In this document: piece after piece, positions 1 through 6,657 of the stretch
Layout: each line of letters begins with the position of its first letter
Position numbering within the stretch: position 1 is the first letter of the stretch
Assembly: GCA_002726865.1 (NCBI GenBank)
Contig: PBSW01000051.1
Location: forward strand, 1-11,487
Origin: Candidatus Bathyarchaeota archaeon
Lineage (GTDB): Archaea > Thermoproteota > Bathyarchaeia > TCS64
Reading direction: 5' to 3'
Length of the DNA: 11,487 nucleotides
The notes under the pieces: model-generated
What the model was told of the DNA's origin: nothing
Database searches by the model: none
The model's input: the letters and a program-made list of their open reading frames with translations, nothing else
Made by a program: the position numbers and the translations under genes

Positions 1-128
1 AAAACAGATCCACAATTCTCGTCTAACTCGAGCCAAAAAAAATACTCCACGGCAACACCCAACGCGGACATATTGGGATATTCCATGGTACCATCGGATA
101 TATCATTCATCTCCTCCAGAACAATCAT
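1..128 (-). CDS. Possible start of an unidentified protein, cut by the window edge
   Basis: On the minus strand an ATG at 128 opens a frame that stays open to the window edge (about 42 residues, beginning MIVLEEMNDISDG and containing EYFFWLELDENC). It starts about 22 bases after the stop of the MFS transporter on the same strand, so it could be the next gene of that transcript. There is no good Shine-Dalgarno sequence before ATG 128. A GGAGGAG sits just before a second in-frame ATG at 110, but with almost no spacer. I do not recognise the family. The composition looks coding-like (acidic and aromatic mix), but the frame is too short to be sure, and it could be chance. Confidence 0.3.
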   Translation of the reverse strand, partial: MIVLEEMNDISDGTMEYPNMSALGVAVEYFFWLELDENCGSV

Positions 129-150
129 AACACGTGAGTTATGTAAACGA

Positions 151-1440
151 TTAAGGTATGGTTGGAGGCTTGATCTTTGTTTTTCGTGGCGGTTTAGCCA
201 GAAAAGCTGCAATCATTCCAAGGATTGGAAAGATCATGGAGATCGTTAAAGCCTCAGTATAACCTCCAAAGATATCGTATGCATATCCAAAGGGGAGGGG
301 GCCTAGTGCTGATCCAATCACTCCTGCCATCATTGTCATCCCTCTGATACTACCTAAGTGATGGCGTCCATAATAGTCAGGCCAGATCACTCCACTCACC
401 ATTATCTGAAAGGCCATTGTTATCCCTGTTATGATGCCATAAATCCCTGCCATCTGGAATGAATCCGTCATATATAGGATGACAAGTGTGACAAAGAGCC
501 CGGCCATGGAGCCTATTTGAACGAATCTAGCGGGCACTTTGTCAGCGATCCGGCCTGCAACAAGCACTACGGGAAGTCGGATGAAGGCCATGAGGCTCAA
601 AACTACTGCGGCTGATTGGGCAGAGACTCCAATTTGGTCCATGATTGAGATCTGATGGAAAATGAGACCTGTGTTAATCGCAGAGGGGATGATATTGCAG
701 AAAAGGAGGAGCCAGAAAGTCCTAGTGCCCATAGCCTCCCTAACTGTCCAGCTCTCCCCCAAGGGTGAATTATTAGGTTCATTTACTAATGGGGACAATG
801 TCTCGCCGTCAGGGGCGAGTCCTACATCTTCTGGTTTATCCCTGGTCAGGAGATAGGCAACAGGTGCCATTACGAGCCATAGTAGAACGGCCCAGATTCG
901 CCATCCGGTCTTCCATCCAAAATGTTCGATGATGTAAATATTTAAAGGCGGGATGAGCGCAGACCCTGCAGCACCTCCTATTGCAACAATACTGAGAGCT
1001 CGCCCCTTTTTCCGAATGAACCACTGGGGGACAAGGGTGCTACTGCTTAGGCTCATGGATCCTTGACCCAAGAGTCGTATCAAAAAAAACCCGACTAACA
1101 GTGTAAAGGAACTATTTACGATACTCATACCCAAGCAGGCCAAACCGAAAACAAGTGCAATGGATGTTGTTGCAACTCGGTGACCCCGGCGGTCGAGCAA
1201 GTTACCCACTAACCCCATCAAAAGGCCAGCAGTTAGAGTCCCTGTAGAGTACATAGTGGAGATCGTAAACCGGCTCCAGCCAAATTCCCTGATATAGGAG
1301 TCGATGAATGTAGAGACGCTGTAGGTCTGACCTGGTCCCGAAAAGAAAATGGTAAGGGAGGAGACCACAACTATGACCCATCCGTAAAAGAAAGGCGGCC
1401 TAAAGGGGAGGGAGAAGCGCCCCCTGGTTTTGTTGCTCAT
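151..1440 (-). CDS. MFS transporter, monocarboxylate / oxalate-formate antiporter type
   Basis: A 429-residue secondary transporter with about twelve hydrophobic segments in two halves, the usual size for the major facilitator superfamily. After a short basic N-terminus, the motif FYGWVIVVVSSL starts helix 1 and EFGWSR lies near residues 52-57. This pattern is typical of the monocarboxylate/oxalate-formate branch. The inter-helix 2-3 signature is G-N-L-L-D-R-R-G-H-R (about 79-88), and a degenerate second-half equivalent is G-R-I-A-D-K-V-P. The C-terminus is short and basic. Substrate is unknown; small organic anions are the family norm. It lies downstream of hyuA-hyuB on the same strand with a 236-base gap and its own TATA-like box, so it may import the compound those enzymes process. 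That link is inference. Confidence 0.9.
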   Translation of the reverse strand: MSNKTRGRFSLPFRPPFFYGWVIVVVSSLTIFFSGPGQTYSVSTFIDSYIREFGWSRFTISTMYSTGTLTAGLLMGLVGNLLDRRGHRVATTSIALVFGLACLGMSIVNSSFTLLVGFFLIRLLGQGSMSLSSSTLVPQWFIRKKGRALSIVAIGGAAGSALIPPLNIYIIEHFGWKTGWRIWAVLLWLVMAPVAYLLTRDKPEDVGLAPDGETLSPLVNEPNNSPLGESWTVREAMGTRTFWLLLFCNIIPSAINTGLIFHQISIMDQIGVSAQSAAVVLSLMAFIRLPVVLVAGRIADKVPARFVQIGSMAGLFVTLVILYMTDSFQMAGIYGIITGITMAFQIMVSGVIWPDYYGRHHLGSIRGMTMMAGVIGSALGPLPFGYAYDIFGGYTEALTISMIFPILGMIAAFLAKPPRKTKIKPPTIP

Positions 1441-1463
1441 TGATAGGATTCTCGGGATAAATC

Positions 1464-1474
1464 ATAAATAAAAA
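1464..1474 (-). promoter_or_regulatory. TATA-like box of the MFS gene (probably leaderless)
   Basis: On the minus strand a run reading CTTTTTATTTATG lies about 24-34 bases upstream of the MFS ATG at 1440. This is the spacing expected between an archaeal TATA box and the transcription start, so transcription would begin at or next to the start codon. No Shine-Dalgarno sequence is visible between the box and the ATG, which agrees with a leaderless message. Confidence 0.45.
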
Positions 1475-1676
1475 GATAACTACGTCAGTCAAGATTAGAG
1501 TATATCACACGCGTTTTGGGGCTACAAAGCGATCTTGATGGGTAAGAGGCTCTAGCGGATACTATGGGGTACCTAAGGGATGTTTCTGTGGCTCTTGGTG
1601 ACCTGATGGCTACTTAGGAGGGATATTTGGTGGTCAGAGAGACCCGTAGAAGCGCGCGACGGAACTTTGAACTAGA

Positions 1677-3410
1677 TCAGTCTATACCGATGATGCGGCG
1701 CTTCCTGAGGGCCTCTGTGGCCTCAACATCCACAGTCAATGAGTCTGGCTCGATGGCCACACCGTATTCTCTCTCTGCGGATTCGACGGTGCAGAGGCCA
1801 TTAAGGACGTCCTCTTGTATTAGGGCGGGGAGTCTCGCATAAGGGTCCCCGTACCCTCCACCTCCCGGGGTTCTGATCAATAAGGTGTCCCCCTCCTCAA
1901 TGGGCACTGTGCACTTCGAGGGGAGCTTCCGCTTAGTTCCATCCCGCTTAAAGAGAATATACTCTCCAAGGGCCCCAGGTCCCCCTCCATAGAGACCCCA
2001 TGGTGGAATCTTGTTCCTCTCCCCGAGGATTGAGAGGGTAGCGCACTCCGACTGCAGAGTCCAAATCCTCTCGATACCGCAGCCTCCTCTCCATCTACCA
2101 GGTCCCCCGGTATCTGGGCGGAACCTGTAGGCCTCGAATCTGAGAGGGAGATCAGCCTCTAGGGCCTCAATTGGGGTGTTCATGGTGTTGGTCATATTGA
2201 CATGAACCCCATCCACCCCATCTGAGCCGGGTCGGCCCCCGTTTCCCCCGGCAATGGTTTCATAGAACGTCCAAGGAGACCCATCCCTCCGTAATCCGCC
2301 CACGGAGACATTGTTCATAGTCCCCTGGCTAGCTGCGGGCACTCTCCCAGGAAGGGCCTTGGCTAAAGCCCCCATGAGGGCATCCACGTTCCTCTGACTT
2401 GTCTCTACGTTACCCCCTGCTACCGGGGCTGGCCTCCGAGGATTGAGAAAACACCCCTCCGGAATGTTCAATGTTAGAGGCCTGAAACATCCTTCATTCA
2501 CAGGGATGGTCGGGTCAGTCACTGAGATCAAGGTAAAAAAGACGCCGGCGAGAGTGACTCCTAGTGGGGCGTTAACAGGCCCTGCAACCTGGGGTGAAGT
2601 ACCCTCAAAGTTAAACTCAACAGAATCGCCCTCAACTATGATTTTGACATGGATAAATAGGGGATCGTTTGCTGTCCCCGAGTCCTCGAGACAATCCTCC
2701 GCTTCATATGTCCCATCGGGGATAGTCTGGATACTGGCCCGCATTCGACGCTCGGAGTAATCCATCACGGCTCCCATCGCCTCGTGGAGCACCTCTACCC
2801 CGTACTCTTGGATGAGCGCGCCCACCCGTAGTTTTCCAGTGTTATTTGCAGCTATCTGGGCCCTCAAATCCCCCATCTGGATCTCGGGAGTTCTTACGTT
2901 GCTCCTGAAGAGCCATGAGAGTTCCGTGTCGATGGCACCGCTTCGAACGAACTTCACCGGTGGAATAATGAGACCTTCCTGATAGAGCTCTGTAGAGTCC
3001 CCCGCGATGCTCCCAGGAGCCCTCCCGCCTACGTCTGTATGGTGGGCCTTGTTAGCTGCATAGCCGATAAGCTCACCATCGTAGAATATTGGGGCTATTA
3101 AGGTAAGGTCAGGGAGGTGGGTACCACTAATATAGGGGTCATTGAAAAGAAGCATGTCCCCTGGTCCCAACTCGTTTTTGTATAGGCGAAGCCCCTCTCG
3201 GACCGCTATCGCCATGGAGCCTAGGTGTACAGGGATATGCTCAGCCTGAGCGACTAGGCGGCGCTGGTGGTCGAAGAGGGCGCAGCTGTGATCCATCCTC
3301 TCCTTTATGTTAGGAGAGTAAGCTGACTTTTTTAGTGCGATCCCCATCTCCTCGGCGGCGTAAATAAGGGCGCCCTTGATGACCTCCACTGTTGTTGCAT
3401 CGAGGACTAT
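1677..3410 (-). CDS. hyuB: Hydantoinase B / oxoprolinase family subunit
   Basis: B subunit of an ATP-dependent amidohydrolase/carboxylase family that includes N-methylhydantoinase, 5-oxoprolinase and acetone/acetophenone carboxylases. It works with the HyuA-type subunit encoded just upstream. Counting from the GTG at 3389, visible family blocks are SAYSPNIKERMDHSCALFD (about 22-40), NDPYISGTHLPD (83-94), KAHHTDVGGRAPGS (114-127), NTMNTPIEALE (401-411) and a C-terminal TPGGGGYGDP (508-517). These include conserved His and Asp residues. Length from GTG is 570 residues, about normal. The start is uncertain. GTG 3389 has no ribosome site in range and cuts off the conserved residues LDATT just before VEVIKG. 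An AGGAGG at 3419-3424 lies 8 bases before an in-frame ATA at 3408-3410 that overlaps the hyuA stop (ATAG). I therefore extend the gene to that ATA (577 residues); the conservative alternative is 1677-3389. The exact substrate cannot be predicted. Confidence 0.93.
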   Translation of the reverse strand: MVLDATTVEVIKGALIYAAEEMGIALKKSAYSPNIKERMDHSCALFDHQRRLVAQAEHIPVHLGSMAIAVREGLRLYKNELGPGDMLLFNDPYISGTHLPDLTLIAPIFYDGELIGYAANKAHHTDVGGRAPGSIAGDSTELYQEGLIIPPVKFVRSGAIDTELSWLFRSNVRTPEIQMGDLRAQIAANNTGKLRVGALIQEYGVEVLHEAMGAVMDYSERRMRASIQTIPDGTYEAEDCLEDSGTANDPLFIHVKIIVEGDSVEFNFEGTSPQVAGPVNAPLGVTLAGVFFTLISVTDPTIPVNEGCFRPLTLNIPEGCFLNPRRPAPVAGGNVETSQRNVDALMGALAKALPGRVPAASQGTMNNVSVGGLRRDGSPWTFYETIAGGNGGRPGSDGVDGVHVNMTNTMNTPIEALEADLPLRFEAYRFRPDTGGPGRWRGGCGIERIWTLQSECATLSILGERNKIPPWGLYGGGPGALGEYILFKRDGTKRKLPSKCTVPIEEGDTLLIRTPGGGGYGDPYARLPALIQEDVLNGLCTVESAEREYGVAIEPDSLTVDVEATEALRKRRIIGID

Positions 3411-5491
3411 TGGGCTTCCCTCCTGAGATTAAGGACGCCGAACCAGTCTGTTTCTCCCTTCCACTCGGGGTAGACTACCGTCGTGGAGTCGTACTGCTCA
3501 ATGATGGCAGGCCCATGAAGGACGCTCCCAGATCCAAGATCTTTCCGTTTGTATATCGGGGTTTCAAACCACGTGTCAGGTCCATCGAAATAGACAGACC
3601 TAACGCTGGTGGGGATTGGCCGTTTTGAGCCTTTCGGAATCCGTAAGAGCGCCGGTTTTTTAATAAACCCCACCGCTCTAAGCCTAAGGGTCACGAGTTC
3701 CACAGGCTCATCTTTATCATAGTAGCCGTAGATTTTTCCGTGCCTTTTGTGGAAGTTCTTAACTGCTTGGTGCATCCGATCCTCCAAAGGTCCCTCTGGA
3801 TAGTCGACGGAGATCTCATAGGATTGACCATAGTACCTGAGATCCATGTATCTCCTAAGCCTCATATCCCCAGGAGAAACATCCTCAGAGGAAAGTATCT
3901 CTCGCCCCTCCTCCTCCATCTCCCCAAACAGGACCTCAAGTTGTCCCACATCAGCTCGCTCTACCCGGGTGATAATGGCCTTAGAAAGATCGTGAAATAG
4001 ATCGGCTGTAAGGAGACCCAACGCGGAGAACATTCCAGGATTTGGGGGCACTATAATTTCGTCGATCTCCAGCCCCTCTGCAAGAGAGCATGCGTGCATA
4101 GGGCCCGCCCCGCCGAAGGATACTAAGGTGAATCGTCGGGGATCGTAGCCCCGCTCAATAGAGACTATCCTGAGTATCTGGGACATTAGGGAGTCGGCGA
4201 CCTTGATAACACTCATAGCGGTACTCTCAGGATCCATCCCCAGCTTACCCCCGAGTCGCTCAGCTGCTTTCTCTGCGAGCTTGGGTTTGATCTCCATCTG
4301 CCCCCCCAATAAGCTATTTGGATTTAGCCGTCCCAAGACAAGGTTGGCGTCTGTGATAGTCAGCTCGCCTCCGCCCTTCCCGTAGCAGGCTGGCCCAGGC
4401 TTAGCCCCAGCGCTCATAGGTCCAAGATGGAGCCCTCCGGACTCGTCCGCCCAAGCAATTGTCCCCCCACCCGTGCTACATTCTGCGAGATCAATGAATG
4501 GGAAACTTACGGGATACCCGCTCCCCTTGAGGATACGTCCCATATGGACCTTTCCCGCAACCTCATATTCATGAACTACCTCTGGGATCCTCCCCCTTAC
4601 AGTTCCAGCCTTAGCCGTTGTCCCCCCCATATCAAAGCTCATCACTTCATCTCGACCAATGAGGCCCCCCATCCAGGCAGAGGCGATGACTCCTGAGGCT
4701 GGGCCAGACTCCACTATGGATGCTGGTTTTTCTGAGACAACCTCGGAAGCAGCCATCCCCCCATTGGACTGCATCACGTAAAAGGACGCGACTACCCCGA
4801 GCCCCTTCAGACCGTCGGCGAGACGGGAGACGTATGTTTTGATGATGGGAATAAGTGTTGCATTAACAACTGCCGTGCTGAACCGCTCGTATTCCCGGTA
4901 TCCACTAGAGATCCGGCTCGAGACGGTAATGGGAATATCAGGCAATGCTTCCTTGAGGATAACATATGCCTGTTCTTCATGCATTGGATTTGCGTAGGAG
5001 TTAAGGAACCCTATTGCCACTGATTCGACGCCATTTCTCTGTATCCTCTTGACGGCCCCCTCAAGGTCCTCCTTATTTAGAGGCCTCACCACGTTCCCCT
5101 TATGGTCCATCCGCTCCCGAACCACGTTCCTGTCCCTCCTCGCCACTAGCATCTGTGGCCGCTGGAAGAACAAGTTGTATACCTCCGCCCTCCTCTGGCG
5201 ACCGATCTCCAAAACGTCCCTGAACCCCTCAGTGGTAACGAATGCGGTTCTGGGTAGGTCTAGGTCAACCTGGCCAAATAGCGCGTTGGTGGCGATTGTT
5301 GTGGCGTGGCCCACCATTCCCACGTTGAGGGGGTCCCTCCCCTCAAGGAACCTACGAAGGGCTAGGAGAACTCCCAATTCGGGGCTTTTGGGCTCCGTGG
5401 GGACCTTGATGTTGATGACTCGCCCATTCTCTCCGCCCATCGCAACGAGGTCAGTGAATGTGCCTCCAACATCAACGCTTACCCGATACAA
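3407..5491 (-). CDS. hyuA: Hydantoinase A / oxoprolinase family subunit (ATP-binding)
   Basis: A subunit of the same family, with an ASKHA (actin/Hsp70-like) ATPase fold. It couples ATP hydrolysis to opening or carboxylating a cyclic amide or ketone with HyuB. Numbering from an upstream in-frame ATG at 5512, it has the N-terminal phosphate motif VDVGGTFTD (13-21), SNGGMAASEV (249-258), the second phosphate motif SFDMGGTTAK (292-301), a glycine-rich STGGGTIAW (346-354), GPACYGKGGG (373-382) and FGGAGPMHA (466-474). That corresponds to the HydA N-terminal domain, the Hydantoinase_A core and a C-terminal domain. I place the start at TTG 5491 (694 residues). A GGAGG at 5499-5503 lies 7 bases upstream, the product then begins M-Y-R-V-S-V-D as relatives do, and the TATA-like box at about 5527-5534 would put the transcription start downstream of ATG 5512. 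First gene of the hyuAB unit; its stop overlaps the probable hyuB start. Confidence 0.94.
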   Translation of the reverse strand: MYRVSVDVGGTFTDLVAMGGENGRVINIKVPTEPKSPELGVLLALRRFLEGRDPLNVGMVGHATTIATNALFGQVDLDLPRTAFVTTEGFRDVLEIGRQRRAEVYNLFFQRPQMLVARRDRNVVRERMDHKGNVVRPLNKEDLEGAVKRIQRNGVESVAIGFLNSYANPMHEEQAYVILKEALPDIPITVSSRISSGYREYERFSTAVVNATLIPIIKTYVSRLADGLKGLGVVASFYVMQSNGGMAASEVVSEKPASIVESGPASGVIASAWMGGLIGRDEVMSFDMGGTTAKAGTVRGRIPEVVHEYEVAGKVHMGRILKGSGYPVSFPFIDLAECSTGGGTIAWADESGGLHLGPMSAGAKPGPACYGKGGGELTITDANLVLGRLNPNSLLGGQMEIKPKLAEKAAERLGGKLGMDPESTAMSVIKVADSLMSQILRIVSIERGYDPRRFTLVSFGGAGPMHACSLAEGLEIDEIIVPPNPGMFSALGLLTADLFHDLSKAIITRVERADVGQLEVLFGEMEEEGREILSSEDVSPGDMRLRRYMDLRYYGQSYEISVDYPEGPLEDRMHQAVKNFHKRHGKIYGYYDKDEPVELVTLRLRAVGFIKKPALLRIPKGSKRPIPTSVRSVYFDGPDTWFETPIYKRKDLGSGSVLHGPAIIEQYDSTTVVYPEWKGETDWFGVLNLRREAQ
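3419..3424 (-). promoter_or_regulatory. Shine-Dalgarno AGGAGG that decides the hyuB start
   Basis: A perfect AGGAGG lies within the last codons of hyuA, 8 bases before an in-frame ATA triplet and about 29 bases before the GTG that is otherwise the first conventional start. Its position suggests that hyuB translation begins at the hyuA stop by coupling, and it argues against the GTG. Confidence 0.6.
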
Positions 5492-5498
5492 TGAACAT

Positions 5499-5503
5499 CC
5501 TCC
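5499..5503 (-). promoter_or_regulatory. Shine-Dalgarno GGAGG that decides the hyuA start (TTG)
   Basis: GGAGG lies 7 bases upstream of TTG 5491 on the minus strand. No comparable site precedes the in-frame ATG at 5512. The GGAGG would otherwise lie inside the coding region. Confidence 0.6.
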
Positions 5504-5526
5504 AACACCCATACATCGACATTATG

Positions 5527-5534
5527 AATATTAA
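5527..5534 (-). promoter_or_regulatory. TATA-like box for hyuA-hyuB
   Basis: The minus strand reads GGCTTAATATTCATAATG here. A transcription start about 25 bases downstream would fall near 5505, leaving a short leader that contains the GGAGG and the TTG start. Immediately upstream lies a small inverted repeat (AGCCA at 5534-5538, TGGCT at 5547-5551, 8-base loop). It could be an operator, but it is short enough to be chance. Confidence 0.4.
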
Positions 5535-5643
5535 GCCATCACTAGGTGGCTATGGGTTCTCCTCAAAAGCCACTCGCTTGATGAATGTTCTAGTTTTGAG
5601 CATCACATCCAGCTCCCCTTTGGCTTTCAATTGGTTCCCCCAG

Positions 5644-5669
5644 AGCCTCACTCGCGTTGGGTGAGGGCT
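5644..5669. other. Strong GC-rich hairpin in the intergenic region
   Basis: AGCCTCAC (5644-5651) pairs with GTGAGGGCT (5661-5669), giving eight base pairs with one bulged G and a 9-base loop. No T-run follows on either strand, so it does not look like a simple terminator. It lies upstream of the hyuA promoter, outside any confident gene. Its function is unknown. Confidence 0.4.
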
Positions 5670-5961
5670 TGAGCTCTCCTCCTGTGGGCTTCCAGAGAAA
5701 CTCCAACAAAAGATAGTGAAATTGGATCAGGTTCTAACTGCAAAGTCTCAGGCAGAAACGTATTCTAAGGGCAAGCCAAACTGCAACCGCCTTGTTGTCT
5801 CCGACGGTCGCCGTTATGGTGTATACATAAAAAAATGGGAAAGAGACCGGAGATATCTCCATGATAATGGGGTTCGCTCCCCTGTACATTGCCAAACCCT
5901 CTGGAAAGAGCTAAACCAGCTCCCTGAATCTCCAACTGTAAAGTTTCTCGAAAAAAAATAA
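5665..5961 (+). pseudogene. Fragment with restriction-nuclease N-terminal-like features
   Basis: The plus-strand frame is open from 5665 to the TAA at 5959-5961. The only plausible start is a GTG at 5716 with no ribosome site, and protein-like sequence (GLPEKLQQKIVKLDQ) already precedes it. The middle reads AKSQAETY...LVVSDGRRYGVYIKK. This resembles the strand-turn-strand end of HsdR-N-type PD-(D/E)XK nuclease domains (EAK...QA..YA...VVTDG..W.LY). The acidic catalytic part that should come first is missing, and the tail after YIKK (following a run of seven A) loses the family look, suggesting a frameshift. I read it as a 5'-truncated relic. The alternative is an unrelated small ORF of about 81 residues from GTG 5716. 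The family assignment is from memory of the motif pattern only. Confidence 0.35.
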
Positions 5962-5963
5962 CT

Positions 5964-6114
5964 TGGAAAGACCCTTCCAAATAGGTATTGACTACGAAAA
6001 GCATCAGATATAACTCTAGGAAATGGTAGGAAGATCTGGTGGAGATGCAGTCGAGGACATGAATGGGAAGCAGCGGTAGCCAGTAGGATCCGGGGGACTG
6101 GTTGTCCGGACTGC
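5964..6114 (+). pseudogene. Relic treble-clef zinc-ribbon repeat, copy 1 (PF14311/DUF4379-like)
   Basis: From 6001 the frame reads SDITLGNGRKIWWRCSRGHEW, then EAAVASRIRGTGCPDC (positions 6007-6114). This is the repeat known as DUF4379, a probable treble-clef zinc site with ligand pattern C-x3-H-x14-C-x2-C (codons at 6046, 6058, 6103 and 6112). The expected upstream W-(H/K)-x-P-(S/T)-K-x-G-x-L-T segment is present at 5964-5993 as W-K-D-P-S-K-stop-V-L-T. It lies in another frame and carries a TAG at 5982. So the core is intact but the copy is broken by a stop and a frameshift. After the last Cys the frame runs on into hydrophobic nonsense and ends at a TGA near 6220. These domains are usually found in tandem, often with restriction-like nucleases. 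Confidence 0.7.
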
Positions 6115-6203
6115 TTCTTTTGCCTTGATTCTCTTTGGAACAGGGATTTAATGCATGATCATCCCATACTTTACTCCTTTGTTTTTCTCAAAATATTCGC
6201 TAT

Positions 6204-6263
6204 AATTTTGCTTATCTGAATCCTGAACTAGCCAAAGGGTGGCACTCAACCAAAAGAGAGAAA
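6204..6263 (+). pseudogene. Relic zinc-ribbon repeat, copy 2, N-terminal half
   Basis: The frame beginning at 6204 reads NFAYLNPELAKGWHSTKRE. This matches the segment that opens each PF14311-type repeat (N-x-L-A-x-x-N-P-E-L-A-x-x-W-H-P-T-K-N-G). It is where the next repeat after copy 1 would be expected. The match stops after STKR; the frame continues with unrelated residues to a TAA at 6288. The continuation of the repeat (NGDLTP...) reappears about 265 bases downstream at 6527. Confidence 0.65.
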
Positions 6264-6329
6264 AGGCATACATACAGCCGGGTAAACTAAGAATAAACGG
6301 TCAGATGCAGGGAAAAGGAGATTTTAACC

Positions 6330-6539
6330 ATGGGAAGAGGAGACGCAAGGAAAAGTACGATCAACTACGATAAACGTCGCGACGGTAAGGTAGTTTACAA
6401 AAGGAAAACAAATGATCCAGAAAAAAAGGCTAAGGAGCCTACACACCAGGGAAAACGATTCACACTCCCAACAACAGACTTCGAAGTCTGTCGGATGACA
6501 TCCAAGAAAAAGAAGCCGGAGACAGGAACGGGGACTTGA
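6330..6539 (+). CDS. Small basic protein of unknown function
   Basis: A 69-residue lysine/arginine-rich ORF beginning MGRGDARKSTINYDKRR. An AAAAGGAG lies 9 bases before the ATG, a good ribosome site. I do not recognise it. The first residues M-G-R-G-D-x-R-K loosely resemble the start of the small ribosomal protein bS31/Thx (M-G-K-G-D-x-K-T), but nothing further matches, so I would not name it so. The ORF lies between the two halves of zinc-ribbon copy 2, and its last codons run into the second half in a different frame. Its true C-terminus may therefore be lost. It could be a cargo gene of an insertion, a real small nucleic-acid-binding protein, or a chance ORF. Confidence 0.4.
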   Translation: MGRGDARKSTINYDKRRDGKVVYKRKTNDPEKKAKEPTHQGKRFTLPTTDFEVCRMTSKKKKPETGTGT

Positions 6540-6604
6540 CTCCAGATCAGATCACTCTAGGAAGCCGCAGGAAGGTCTGGTGGCGGTGCGGTCGAGGGCA
6601 TGAA
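6527..6604 (+). pseudogene. Relic zinc-ribbon repeat, copy 2, C-terminal half
   Basis: The frame reads NGDLTPDQITLGSRRK followed by VWWRCGRGHE, the consensus of the PF14311-type repeat from the NG turn to the Cys-x3-His ligands (codons at 6587 and 6599). After HE the expected W-E-A...C-P-x-C half is absent; the frame runs through SSGLYVSISKK to a TGA at about 6666-6668, inside the 3' end of the convergent helicase gene. Joined to the segment at 6204-6257 it would give one continuous repeat (WHSTK + NGDLTP). This suggests that an originally single repeat was split. Confidence 0.7.
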
Positions 6605-6657
6605 TCATCAGGACTGTACGTCTCCATATCAAAGAAGATCCTGCTCATCCTACTATG

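Noticed and set aside
1535..1618. Short plus-strand frame with protein-like sequence ending VSVALGDLMAT and a TAG
   Set aside because: Only about 23 codons between stops, with no ribosome site and no recognised family; it may be a relic but cannot be supported.
2443..2760. 105-codon plus-strand ORF
   Set aside because: Antisense shadow of hyuB, which is clearly coding across this stretch.
5049..5534. 161-codon plus-strand ORF
   Set aside because: It is antisense to hyuA, whose conserved motifs cover this stretch; the product is Ser/Pro/Arg-rich and has no recognisable features.
5765..6004. 79-codon minus-strand ORF in the relic zone
   Set aside because: Opposite to the better-supported plus-strand relic frames; no recognisable motif or start signal.
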